Part shown: piece by piece, positions 51,370-60,490 of the stretch
How the letters are laid out: each line of letters starts with the position of its first letter
Position numbering within the stretch: the stretch's first letter is position 1
From: Acrocarpospora corrugata
GTDB lineage: Bacteria > Actinomycetota > Actinomycetes > Streptosporangiales > Streptosporangiaceae
Direction: 5' to 3'
Assembly: GCF_009687845.1 (NCBI RefSeq)
Contig: NZ_BLAD01000047.1
Location: 1-64,000, forward strand
DNA length: 64,000 nucleotides
The notes under the pieces: generated by a model
Databases searched by the model: none
What the model was told of the DNA's origin: nothing
The model's input: the letters and a program-made list of their open reading frames with translations, nothing else
Made by a program: the position numbers and the translations under genes

Positions 51370-53798
51370 CGCGGCGGATCGACGCGATCAGCGGGCTCCG
51401 GGCGCTCGCCGCGCTCGGCATCCTGGTGTTCCACGCGGCGGCGATGACCAACTTCACGATGACGGGCGGGGTGCCCGGCACGCTGACCGCGCGGCTGGAC
51501 GTGGCCGTGTCGATTTTCTTCGCGCTGTCCGGGTTGCTGCTGTTCCGGCCGTGGGCGCGGGAGATCCTGCTGAACGGGCCCCGGCCCGCCGTGCGGGGGT
51601 ATCTGTGGCGGCGGGCGTTACGCATCCTGCCCGCGTACTGGATCACCGTCGTGGTGGCGATGACCCTGCTCGCCGAATCAGCCGGGTACACGGTCCGCCA
51701 GTGGATCGAGATGCTGCTGCTGGTCCACGTCTACGACCCCTCCCCCGGCTGGCCGAACGGCGGCCTCGGCCCGACCGCGCTCGGCCAGATGTGGAGCCTG
51801 GCCGTCGAGGCCGCCTTCTACCTGGCGCTCCCCCTGCTCGCGTGGGCCGCCCGCCGCTTCATCCGGTCCGCCACCACCGATTCCCGCGCGGTACGGCTAC
51901 TCGCCGCGCTGGGCGGTCTCGGCGCCGCCTCGTTCGTGTACGCGATCTTCATGCACGTGCCGGAACGGGTGTTCTGGATCCAGTTCCTGTTACCGCACTA
52001 TCTGGTCTTCTTCGCCCTGGGCATGGCGGTCGCCACCCTGCTGACCTGGGCGGAAGCCGACACGCCCGGTGGGCTCCGGGCGCGCGCGGCGCGGGACACG
52101 GCGGGTTCGGCGGCCGGGACGCTGCTGGTCACGGCGGCCGTGGCGTACTGGGTGCTGACGACGCCGGTGGCCGGGCGGTTCGGGGATCCGTTCACGGGGT
52201 TGCGGGACGAGGAGCTGCGGCTGGTGCTGCACACGCTGATCACGCTGCTGGTGGTGCTGCCGGTGGCCTGCCAGCCGGCCGGGGCGACGGGGCTCAACCG
52301 GGTGCTCGGCAGCGGGCCGATGCGGTTTCTCGGGCAGGTCTCCTTCGGCATCTTCCTGTGGCAGTTCGTGGTGATGGAGGCGGTCTTCCGGGTCACCGGA
52401 CTGCCGTACTTCGGAGGAAATTTCCTGACGGTGCTGGGTTTGTCGCTGCCGGGCACGGTGGCGCTGGCGGCGGCCACCTACTACCTGGTGGAACGGCCCA
52501 TCCTCGGCCGCCCCGCCGAACCACGGGAACCGGCGGCACCGCCAGAACCAGTCATGAAAAAGCAGGAAATATCGGTTAGGCCGCCGAGGCGGCCGCGGCA
52601 GCCTGAGCGGCAGCGGGACACCGCCCATCAGGACGCGCTGGACGGAATCCGGGCCCTCGCCGCCCTGGCGGTGCTCGTCTACCACGTCGGCGGCAAGACC
52701 GGTCTGACCGAAGGCTGGGGCGCCTGGGCGGTGTCGCGCGGCGACGTCGGCGTGGCGATCTTCTTCACCCTGTCCGGATTGCTGCTGTACCGGCCCTGGG
52801 CCCGCGCCGCCCTGGACGCGGGGAACGGCCCGGACACCACCGCCTACCTGTGGCGGCGGGCGTTCCGCATCCTGCCCGCCTACTGGCTGGTGGCCGTCAT
52901 CGCGATGATCTTCTTCAACTCCGGCCACAACGCCTCCCAGTGGGTCTGGGCGAAATGGCTGCTGTTGCTCCAGATCTACGACGTCGGCTCGTGGTGGGGC
53001 GGCACCGAAGGCCGCGGCCTGGAGCAGATGTGGTCCCTCGCCGTCGAAGTGGCCTTCTACCTGGCCCTGCCGCTCATCGCCGCCGCCCTGGCCATGCTCG
53101 CCGGAACAAGCGCCGCGATCGGGACGCGCGCGCGGTCGCTGCTGGCCGGAGTCGGCGCGCTCGGCGTGATCTCGGTCATCTGGACGGTGGTCGCGCACCA
53201 GCCGGGCATGCCGCCCGAGTTCAACATGCTGCTCCCCCGGTATCTCCTGTGGTTCGGGGCCGGCATGGCGCTGGCCATCGGGTCGGCCTGGGCCGCGAAC
53301 GACGAGCGGGCGCGGGCATTCTGCGCGGCCGTGGCCCGGCGCCCGTCCCTGTCCTGGGCGGTCGCGGCGCTCGCCTTCGCCGCCGGCAGCACCCCGCTGA
53401 CCGGGCCCATGCACCTGGGCGCGCTCCCCGCCACCGAAGGCACCACGAAAGCCGTCCTGTGGGCGGTAGTAGGCCTCTTCCTGGTGGCGCCCTCCGCGTT
53501 CAGCACCGGCCGCCGGGGGCTGACCCACCTCGTCTTCGGCAACCCCGTCGTCCGCTACCTGGGACGCATCTCGTACGGGATCTTCCTGTGGCAGTTCGTC
53601 GTCATCTACGGCTACTACGAACTGACCGGCAACGAGCTGGCCTTCGGCGGCGGCTTCGCGACGGTCCTGGCCGTCGCCGCGGCGGGCACGCTGGCCCTGG
53701 CGGCCCTCACCCACCACCTGATCGAGCAGCCCTTCCACCAGCTCGGCCGGGCGGTCACTACGGACGCGGCACCGGTGACCCGATCCGTATCCCGCTGA
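51366..53798 (+). CDS. Tandem double acyltransferase-3 protein
   Basis: A single 810-residue frame without internal stop encodes two complete acyltransferase-3 domains. Domain 1 (about 1-385) opens IDAISGLRALAALGILVFHA. Domain 2 (about 425-800) opens QDALDGIRALAALAVLVYHV. Each has its own FFxLSGLLLxRPWAR, RxLPAYW and QMWSLAVExAFYLALPL motifs. They are joined by a basic Pro-rich linker (VRPPRRPRQPERQ). The start is a GTG overlapping the previous stop. Translation could also begin at ATG 52555, between the domains. The 3' end overlaps the convergent gene by 41 bases. Confidence 0.82.
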   Translation: MTRRIDAISGLRALAALGILVFHAAAMTNFTMTGGVPGTLTARLDVAVSIFFALSGLLLFRPWAREILLNGPRPAVRGYLWRRALRILPAYWITVVVAMTLLAESAGYTVRQWIEMLLLVHVYDPSPGWPNGGLGPTALGQMWSLAVEAAFYLALPLLAWAARRFIRSATTDSRAVRLLAALGGLGAASFVYAIFMHVPERVFWIQFLLPHYLVFFALGMAVATLLTWAEADTPGGLRARAARDTAGSAAGTLLVTAAVAYWVLTTPVAGRFGDPFTGLRDEELRLVLHTLITLLVVLPVACQPAGATGLNRVLGSGPMRFLGQVSFGIFLWQFVVMEAVFRVTGLPYFGGNFLTVLGLSLPGTVALAAATYYLVERPILGRPAEPREPAAPPEPVMKKQEISVRPPRRPRQPERQRDTAHQDALDGIRALAALAVLVYHVGGKTGLTEGWGAWAVSRGDVGVAIFFTLSGLLLYRPWARAALDAGNGPDTTAYLWRRAFRILPAYWLVAVIAMIFFNSGHNASQWVWAKWLLLLQIYDVGSWWGGTEGRGLEQMWSLAVEVAFYLALPLIAAALAMLAGTSAAIGTRARSLLAGVGALGVISVIWTVVAHQPGMPPEFNMLLPRYLLWFGAGMALAIGSAWAANDERARAFCAAVARRPSLSWAVAALAFAAGSTPLTGPMHLGALPATEGTTKAVLWAVVGLFLVAPSAFSTGRRGLTHLVFGNPVVRYLGRISYGIFLWQFVVIYGYYELTGNELAFGGGFATVLAVAAAGTLALAALTHHLIEQPFHQLGRAVTTDAAPVTRSVSR

Positions 53799-55509
53799 CG
53801 CACACCCCGGCCCCGGCGCTGATCCCGGAGATCCGGACCGCCGGGCCGCCGCCGACCACCTGCAGGTAACGTACGCCGCTGCCCCGGTCGAGGCTGATCG
53901 GCACGCGGGCGCCGCCGAGCGAGAAGGTGGCGAGGGCCGCGCGGGTCGCGGTGTAGGAGAAGGCCACCGTGTACTTCCTGATCGGCAGGTCGTGGGCGAG
54001 CGGGATGTCGATCCGGCCCGCGACCAGCCGGTAGCAGGCGGGCGTCGAGGTCGGCGCGGCGGCGATCACGGCAGTGAGGGTCATCGGGCGGAGCCGTCCG
54101 GTGCGGTCGAAGACCATCGGGTCGGCGGCGGGGGCCGGGCGGCGCATCGCGTCCCGCAGGTCCGGACCGGCCAGCGGCCCGAGCACCCGGGAGGTCATCC
54201 GGTAGTCCCCGAACCAGCTCGACATCAGCTGCCGGGGCACCGGCGTGTCGTAGATCTGCACGCTGGACGGCGTTCGCGCCAGTTCGGCGGCGGCCGTGGC
54301 CAGGTAGTCGCGGGCCGGTTGGGTGCGGATGTTCCCCGTGTACGCCGACGACGACCACACGGCCAGCGCGACCACACCGGCGATCGCGACCACGGCGGCC
54401 CGCCTGGGCAGGCGCGGCCAGGGGTCCGGTCCCAGCGTCGCCAGGCCGAGGCAGAGCGCGATGACGGGAGCGGTTCCGGCCAGCAGTTCGGTCTGGCCGC
54501 CGAGGATCTCCCCGACCGAGGCCACCGGGCCGAGCAGGGCGGGTAGAGCCGCGGCGGCCAGGACGTACCCGAGGAGCATCAGCCAGGCGGCGGGCGCGTT
54601 CGCGCGCGCCTTCACTGTGACCGCGACGACGATCAGGATGACGATCCACGCGGCCACGACGAGCGCGGGGGCGGGCAGCGCGATCCCGTGGTCCGGCCGC
54701 CCGAAGTACCACCGGCCCGGCCCGCCGATCAGGCCGGTCGCGAAGGTCTGGCCGATGAGCCGCCAGAGGAACCTGACGCCGGTGGCCGGGTCCGGTGTGT
54801 GCCATCCCGAGGTGGCCAGGCGTGCGACGACGCTGACGGCGACCACGAATCCGTACATGGTCCACAGGACAGGCGCCCGCCGTGGTCGCAGGTAGACGCG
54901 GGACAGCACGAACAGCAGGACGGGCACAGCGGCGACGGACAGGGAGAAGAACGCGCCCGCGACCACCCAGGACACGGCGGCTATCGCGTGCGCCCGCCGT
55001 CCGGTGCGCTCCCACAGCACGTGCGAGGCGATCGCCATGGCCACCGCCAGCTGCGGGACCAGCGCGGACAACGACGCCGACCACCAGGTCAGTACGGGCA
55101 ACGTCAACGGCGTCACCAGGAAGATGACGAAGGGCCCCAGAATCGCCGGACGCCGCCCGAAGAGCACGACCAGCATCCGCAGCACCGCCAGCGACACCAG
55201 CGCCTGTATGACCAGCATGGTGATCGCGATGACCATCCAGTCGTAGGCGTCCGCGCGCGCCGGGAACCACCCCAGCAGCAGCCCGCCCGGCGTCAGCCGC
55301 CCGCCCAGCGGCGTGAACAGATAGCTCCATCCGAGATCCTGCTCCTGCGCCCTGACGATCAGGACGAAGTCGTCCTCGCGGAAGAACGACCGCAGCACCC
55401 CGGACGCCCGCCACCCCAGCTGCACGACCACCAGCACGACGCCCATCAGGACGGGCAGCCGGGAACCCGCCGGCGCGAGGACGGCGGGCCGGATCGCGAT
55501 CTGGGTCAT
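53758..55509 (-). CDS. GT-C-like polytopic membrane protein
   Basis: A 583-residue protein with about eleven membrane helices in the first two-thirds and an extracytoplasmic C-terminal domain. The first loop contains SFFREDDFVLIVRAQEQDLG, with acidic residues where GT-C glycosyltransferases bind their lipid-linked donor. No exact family is recognised. The ATG overlaps the stop of the AftD-like gene (ATGA), so the two are coupled and probably work in one pathway. Confidence 0.75.
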   Translation of the reverse strand: MTQIAIRPAVLAPAGSRLPVLMGVVLVVVQLGWRASGVLRSFFREDDFVLIVRAQEQDLGWSYLFTPLGGRLTPGGLLLGWFPARADAYDWMVIAITMLVIQALVSLAVLRMLVVLFGRRPAILGPFVIFLVTPLTLPVLTWWSASLSALVPQLAVAMAIASHVLWERTGRRAHAIAAVSWVVAGAFFSLSVAAVPVLLFVLSRVYLRPRRAPVLWTMYGFVVAVSVVARLATSGWHTPDPATGVRFLWRLIGQTFATGLIGGPGRWYFGRPDHGIALPAPALVVAAWIVILIVVAVTVKARANAPAAWLMLLGYVLAAAALPALLGPVASVGEILGGQTELLAGTAPVIALCLGLATLGPDPWPRLPRRAAVVAIAGVVALAVWSSSAYTGNIRTQPARDYLATAAAELARTPSSVQIYDTPVPRQLMSSWFGDYRMTSRVLGPLAGPDLRDAMRRPAPAADPMVFDRTGRLRPMTLTAVIAAAPTSTPACYRLVAGRIDIPLAHDLPIRKYTVAFSYTATRAALATFSLGGARVPISLDRGSGVRYLQVVGGGPAVRISGISAGAGVCVSGIRIGSPVPRP

Positions 55510-58500
55510 ATGCGCGCTCCCGCCATGACATGAACCGCTTCGAGTTCCGGGACAGCCGGTTGCACCGGCTCCAGCAGCCCGGCCACCAGCCGCCCCAGCA
55601 CCGGCAGGCAGAGCAGCTGAGCCACGACATCGCCGAGCACTCCGGCCGCCGCCTCCTGGCCGAGCCCGGCGAGGTAGTGTCCGAGCGCGGCCGACAGCCC
55701 GGCCAGCCCGAGGAAGACCGCCACCAGCACAGGCAAGTCGACGGCCCTGGCCGCGCGCAGCGACGGAACCCGCCGCAGGCCCACGACCAGCGCATATGTG
55801 CCCAGCACCAGCAACAGCCCGAACAGCCCTCCCGTCCAGATCCCGACGACGATCGCCAGCCCGGCCGCCGCGCGGGCGGACACCCCAGCGGGGAGGGCCG
55901 CCGGGATCGCCACCGCCGCCCGCCGCCACCTGGCCAGCGCCACCAGCAGCATCACCATCAGGAACCCGGTCACCAGCGCGGCGCGGTAGCTCGTCTGCGG
56001 CGGGTACTCCAGCGTGACCCGATGCTCTGACGCCCCCGGCGGCAGGATCCACGCCTGCCGCCACCCGTCGAGGCGGACGGCGGTCAGCTCAGTGTCACCG
56101 AGCCTGGCCCGCCACGCGCCGTTGAAGTTCTCGTTGACGACCAGGTAACCGGGCTCGTCAGTCCGCGGCCAGAACGTGCGCTCGCCGCCGGTCCACTTCT
56201 CGGTGACGACAGGCGTGGCCGTGACGGGCGGCAGCGGCCGGTCGAGCGGATCCCTGATCGCCATCGACAGAATGCGATACGAATCCCGCGCGGCCACCCG
56301 GACCCGGTTCTCCCCCGCCGCCAGCATCCACCTCTCGCAGCTGGCGAAGGTCAGCGGCCGACCGCTGATCAAGTCGGCCACCGTGCCGCCGACGATCCGG
56401 GTCTGTACGGGATACCCGTTGACCGACAACGCCGGCCCGACCCCGCAGATCGTCCGGACCGGAAACGACCCCGGCACCCCCGCCGGGCTAACCCCCGGGA
56501 TGCGGATATCGGCGATATGCACGGCCTGGCTACGACGCGGCAGGAACTGGAGCACCACCTTCCGGGTGGTGACCGGCTCGAACCGGAAGACGCCGTCCGC
56601 CGGCACGTACCCGCCGCGCAGCGCCTTGTCCGCCCAGACCAGCAGCTGCATGGGCGCGGCCCCGGTGATCGTCTCGGGATACTCGATCGCGATCTGGTCG
56701 ATCTTGCGTCGTTCGCCGAAATCGATGGTCAGGGTCGGCTTGGCGTCGAAGGCTCCCGCGTACCAGATGGTCTTGGGGTTGCCGTCGAAGGCGGACAGGC
56801 CGCCCGCGGCCGGGTGGTCGATGAGCGTCGAGGAGGCCGAGACGTGCGGGTGGATGTTCGGGAACGTGGTCGCGGTCTCGATCGCGTGCGGATCGGTGAG
56901 CACGGCCTGCCCGACCGCCTCCCTGGGCGCGGAGGCGGGCGAGGTGACCGTGCGGTCGAAGCCGAACCCGTCCTCGCCGCGCAGCTGCAACTGACCGGAA
57001 CAGGTCCAGATGAACGACCCCTGCATGCACCCGGGCGCCGCCCCGGTGCTGCCCCCCAGCACGTATGTCGGAATGACCCGGTTGGCGGCCACTCCCGGCA
57101 CGAGCACGGTCCGCCCGGGAACGACGCCAGGGATGGCCAGTTCGGTGATGCCCACTCGGCTGCCGACGTTCGACTTCGGCCGCCAGGCGACGCGGGTCAC
57201 GGTGATCCGCACCCGGTCGGTCACTCCTGGAGGAATGTGCACGAGTTGGACCGCGCCGGTGTTCTTTACCGTCTGCCGGACCTTCCCGGTCGAGGTCTCC
57301 ACCTCGATCTCGGTCACGGCAGGCCCCACGAACTGAGTAAAGGCCACCGCCAGCTGCGGAATCGCCAGCTTCCTGACCAGGTCCACCTGAAGCCACTCGC
57401 CGACCGCGCCGTCCCACCCGCCGGACCGCCACGACGTGCGTGCGTCGCCGTCCACGGCCGCGAACGGCAGATTGCCGGTGTCCCGCGTGTCCGGCAGTGC
57501 GGTCACGTCGGAAGCCGAGGAGGACGCAGTGATCGCCTTGATCCCAGCCAGGCGGGCCGGGGATGTGAAGGAATCCCAGCCGGGATCACGCAGATCATGC
57601 TCGGCGGCCGGCCGCCGGAACTCCTCACTCGCCGTGAGCGTCGGGGAGCTCGCGAAGCGCAGCTCGCTGAAGGCCACCTCACGGCGGCGCAATGTGTCGG
57701 TGACGACCGTCCGGCTCCCCGGCACCGACGCGGCACCGGGGTCGTCGCCGAGCAGCACCGGCCGCCCGTCCGTGAGCAACCCCAAATCGGCCAGCGTGAG
57801 CAGCGCCTCAGGACCGCCGGTGACCCGGAGCGGATCACCGGTCAGGGTCGCGGCGAGCGGCGCCGGGCGGTCGACCCGGTAGACCTCCAGCGCCTGGTAC
57901 GGCTGGTTGAACCAGGTTGTCGCGTTCGCGGTCTTCGGGTCGCCGACCACCGGGCCGAAACCTTTGACCAGGGTGAGCCCGGCCTCCGCGACCGCCTCGT
58001 GCACGCGCGGCGGCCAGGCGCCCCGGATGGAGAACTTATCCAGGTCATTGCGGACCAGGACATAGCCGACCCCCATCCGGCGCAGCACCTCGGCCAGACC
58101 CGCGGAACCCTGCCCGGTGGCGAAACGCTGATCGATCGCGTCCAGCAGCCGGGTCAGGCCCGCGGACCCCCACGGCACGATCATCCGGCTGGCCCAGCGC
58201 ACTTTCAGCAGAGGTTGCAGGGGTTCGTCCATCGGGCGCCCCCACAAGTACTCCCCCCACCGCGCGCCCGGCTGCGCCAGCACCATCGAGTCGCCCGCGT
58301 TCTGGTTCAGCCAGGTCGCCGCCTCCCGCCAGTATCCGGGAATCTCCTGGTACGACCCGCGAGCGGCCAGCCCTGCCGTCGCGATCGGCAGGAACGTGAC
58401 ACCGAGCAGCACGGACGAGGTCGCCGCGATCGGCGCCCGGAACCGGGGCACGGCGGACACCGGCAGGTAGGCCAGCCCCAGCGCCACCGGCAGCCGGACC

Positions 58501-59630
58501 AGTGCGTCGAACTTGTGGATGTTCCGGAACACCGCCAGCGTGCCGTCGAAGAGGTCGCGCAGGTTCCCTGCCAGCGGGTTGGCGACCACGCTGAGGTGGC
58601 CGGTGACCATGATCGCCGTACCGGCCAGCACGAGCAGGATCAGGAAGGCGCGTTCGGGCAGGTCGCGCCGTACCAGTCCGACCAGGCCGAGACCGGCCAC
58701 CAGCGCGGTGAGCACCACCAGCCACGGGCGGACCGAGTGCTCGTAGGCGGCCGGCCACCAGGGCAGGCCGTCGATGGGCAGGTAGCCGATCCAGTTGGCG
58801 GCGCCGCGCAGGGTGTTGGTGAGCGAGGTCACGCCGGTGGTGGCGGCGGCGTTCTCGGTGTACGGCATGAACGAGAAGGCGTGCCAGCCCATGATGGCCA
58901 GCGGCGCCAGCCACCAGAAGGAGGCGGCGGCGGTGCAGCCGAGCCACCACAGCAGCAGGCGGTTGCGGCGCGGGCCCCGGCGGCGGGTGATCAGGTAGAG
59001 GAACGGGATGAGCAGGACGGCCAGTTCGGCGGTGGCGTTGACGCCGCCGCAGAACACGAACGCCAGCGCGGACAGCGCGGCGGCCCGGCGGGGGCTCGCC
59101 CCCTCCCGCGCTCCCCTGACCAGCGGGATCAGCATCCAGGGGACGAGCGCGCTGGGCAGGAACTCGGAGGAGTTGACGCCGATCAGGGCCTGCGCGTGCG
59201 GGGCGAGGGCGTAGGCGAACCCGGCGATGACGCGGGTGTTGGCGGTGCCGATGCCGAGCGCGTCGGCGAGGAGCACGAGGCCGAGAAAAGCGGCGCACAG
59301 GACCAGCGCCATCCAGAGGCGTTGCAGCACCCAGGGCGGCAGGCCGAGCTCGGTTCCGGCCACGTAGAAGGGGCCCATCGGGAAGAGGTAGCCGTAGGCC
59401 TGGTTCTGGATATATCCGAAATGGGTGCCGTCCCAGAGGGTGAGGGCCCGGGTCAGGAAGCTCCACGGGCTGATCGGCATGTCCAGCTTGGTCTCCGAGA
59501 TGATCCTCTCGGGGGCGACCGAGAAGGCGATCACCACGAGCGCCAGGCAGGCGGCGAGCAGGCGCGACCGGCGGCGGAACCGGGAGCCGGCCTGCTCCGG
59601 AACGATCAAGATCTCCTCCGAGTCACGCAC
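55506..59630 (-). CDS. AftD-like alpha-(1->3)-arabinofuranosyltransferase
   Basis: A 1374-residue GT-C membrane protein matching AftD in size and layout. The N-terminal half has about eleven helices and DUF3367-type motifs (LWDGTHFGYIQNQAYGYLFP, FAYALAPHAQALIGVNSSEF). The middle has two discoidin/F5-8C-like carbohydrate modules (AVDGDARTSWRSGGWDGAVG and SAFDGNPKTIWYAG). The C terminus adds further helices. In mycobacteria AftD adds alpha-1,3-linked arabinose to arabinan using decaprenyl-phosphoryl-arabinose outside the membrane. A DUF2613 peptide gene lies nearby, as in mycobacteria. The acceptor in this organism is unknown. Confidence 0.85.
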   Translation of the reverse strand: MRDSEEILIVPEQAGSRFRRRSRLLAACLALVVIAFSVAPERIISETKLDMPISPWSFLTRALTLWDGTHFGYIQNQAYGYLFPMGPFYVAGTELGLPPWVLQRLWMALVLCAAFLGLVLLADALGIGTANTRVIAGFAYALAPHAQALIGVNSSEFLPSALVPWMLIPLVRGAREGASPRRAAALSALAFVFCGGVNATAELAVLLIPFLYLITRRRGPRRNRLLLWWLGCTAAASFWWLAPLAIMGWHAFSFMPYTENAAATTGVTSLTNTLRGAANWIGYLPIDGLPWWPAAYEHSVRPWLVVLTALVAGLGLVGLVRRDLPERAFLILLVLAGTAIMVTGHLSVVANPLAGNLRDLFDGTLAVFRNIHKFDALVRLPVALGLAYLPVSAVPRFRAPIAATSSVLLGVTFLPIATAGLAARGSYQEIPGYWREAATWLNQNAGDSMVLAQPGARWGEYLWGRPMDEPLQPLLKVRWASRMIVPWGSAGLTRLLDAIDQRFATGQGSAGLAEVLRRMGVGYVLVRNDLDKFSIRGAWPPRVHEAVAEAGLTLVKGFGPVVGDPKTANATTWFNQPYQALEVYRVDRPAPLAATLTGDPLRVTGGPEALLTLADLGLLTDGRPVLLGDDPGAASVPGSRTVVTDTLRRREVAFSELRFASSPTLTASEEFRRPAAEHDLRDPGWDSFTSPARLAGIKAITASSSASDVTALPDTRDTGNLPFAAVDGDARTSWRSGGWDGAVGEWLQVDLVRKLAIPQLAVAFTQFVGPAVTEIEVETSTGKVRQTVKNTGAVQLVHIPPGVTDRVRITVTRVAWRPKSNVGSRVGITELAIPGVVPGRTVLVPGVAANRVIPTYVLGGSTGAAPGCMQGSFIWTCSGQLQLRGEDGFGFDRTVTSPASAPREAVGQAVLTDPHAIETATTFPNIHPHVSASSTLIDHPAAGGLSAFDGNPKTIWYAGAFDAKPTLTIDFGERRKIDQIAIEYPETITGAAPMQLLVWADKALRGGYVPADGVFRFEPVTTRKVVLQFLPRRSQAVHIADIRIPGVSPAGVPGSFPVRTICGVGPALSVNGYPVQTRIVGGTVADLISGRPLTFASCERWMLAAGENRVRVAARDSYRILSMAIRDPLDRPLPPVTATPVVTEKWTGGERTFWPRTDEPGYLVVNENFNGAWRARLGDTELTAVRLDGWRQAWILPPGASEHRVTLEYPPQTSYRAALVTGFLMVMLLVALARWRRAAVAIPAALPAGVSARAAAGLAIVVGIWTGGLFGLLLVLGTYALVVGLRRVPSLRAARAVDLPVLVAVFLGLAGLSAALGHYLAGLGQEAAAGVLGDVVAQLLCLPVLGRLVAGLLEPVQPAVPELEAVHVMAGARI

Positions 59631-59645
59631 GAGTAGCCCTGAGGC

Positions 59646-59659
59646 TAGAACTCGTTCCA
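59646..59659. promoter_or_regulatory. Envelope-locus palindrome, copy 3
   Basis: TAGAACTCGTTCCA, 16 bases before the AftD-like start at 59630. Only one pair departs from perfect symmetry. Confidence 0.55.
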
Positions 59660-59710
59660 GTCAAGAGCCAGGCCGTTCCCCGAATTGTGACGGAACACCC
59701 CATCGGCGAC

Positions 59711-59724
59711 TGAAACAGGTACCA
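59711..59724. promoter_or_regulatory. Envelope-locus palindrome, copy 4 (weaker)
   Basis: TGAAACAGGTACCA, 15 bases before the methyltransferase start at 59739 in the divergent spacer. It shares the AAC-N2-GT core spacing but is less symmetric. Confidence 0.4.
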
Positions 59725-59738
59725 GTAAGCTGCCCGCC

Positions 59739-60476
59739 GTGGACATCCCGCCTTTCCGCGCCGACCTCGCCAGGTCGGTACGGCTGTTCGCCGCGTTCCG
59801 CCGGGAGCAGCGCGATCCGGAGTTCTTCTACGGCCTGCTCGCCCGGGACACGGTCGCCCAGCTGAGCGCCTTCGTCCCGCTGGACGGGCAGCTCGTGGTG
59901 GACGTCGGGGGTGGTGCCGGATATTTCGCCGAGGCGTTGCGGGGGGCGGGGGCGCGGATCGTCTGCGTGGACGTGGACGCCGGGGAGATGACCGCGCGGA
60001 ACGGGGTCATGCCGGCGGGGGCCGTCCTGGGCAGCGCGCTGCGGCTGCCGCTGCGGAGCGGGACGGTGGACGTGTGCTTCTCGTCCAATGTGCTGGAACA
60101 CGTTCCGGATCCGTACCTGATGGCCGAGGAGATGGTGCGGGTGACCCGGCCGGGCGGGCTGGTGTACCTGTCGTTCACCAACTGGCTGTCGCCGTGGGGC
60201 GGGCACGAGACCTCGCCGTGGCACTACCTGGGCGGGCACCGCGCCGCGCGCCGCTACCTGCGCCGTCATGGGCGGCCGCCCAAGAATGTGTACGGCGAGA
60301 GCATGTTCGGGGTGTCGATCGCGTCCGCGGTCCGCTGGGCGCGGCGGCAGACGCAGGCGGAGGTGGTCGCGGTGCTGCCCCGGTATCTGCCGTCGTGGGC
60401 GTGGTGGGTGACCAGGGTTCCGGGGGTTCGCGAGTTCGTGACGTGGAATCTGGTGCTCGTGCTCCGCCGTCGATAG
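59739..60476 (+). CDS. Class I SAM-dependent methyltransferase
   Basis: A 245-residue methyltransferase. Motif I is VVDVGGGAGYFAEALRGAGA near residue 52, then VCVDVDAGEM, VDVCFSSNVLEHVPDPYLM and VTRPGGLVYLSFTNWLSPWG. The segment WLSPWGGHETSPWHYLGG is typical of methyltransferases found next to aftD-like genes. The start is a GTG. It is divergent from the AftD-like gene and shares its spacer with two palindromes. Confidence 0.85.
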   Translation: MDIPPFRADLARSVRLFAAFRREQRDPEFFYGLLARDTVAQLSAFVPLDGQLVVDVGGGAGYFAEALRGAGARIVCVDVDAGEMTARNGVMPAGAVLGSALRLPLRSGTVDVCFSSNVLEHVPDPYLMAEEMVRVTRPGGLVYLSFTNWLSPWGGHETSPWHYLGGHRAARRYLRRHGRPPKNVYGESMFGVSIASAVRWARRQTQAEVVAVLPRYLPSWAWWVTRVPGVREFVTWNLVLVLRRR

Positions 60477-60490
60477 ATGCCGCCGATAAG

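Noticed and set aside
56517-59636. 1039-codon plus-strand frame opposite the AftD-like gene
   Set aside because: Arg/Gly/His/Pro-rich shadow of the real minus-strand gene, as expected from GC-rich third positions; no domain, no ribosome site.
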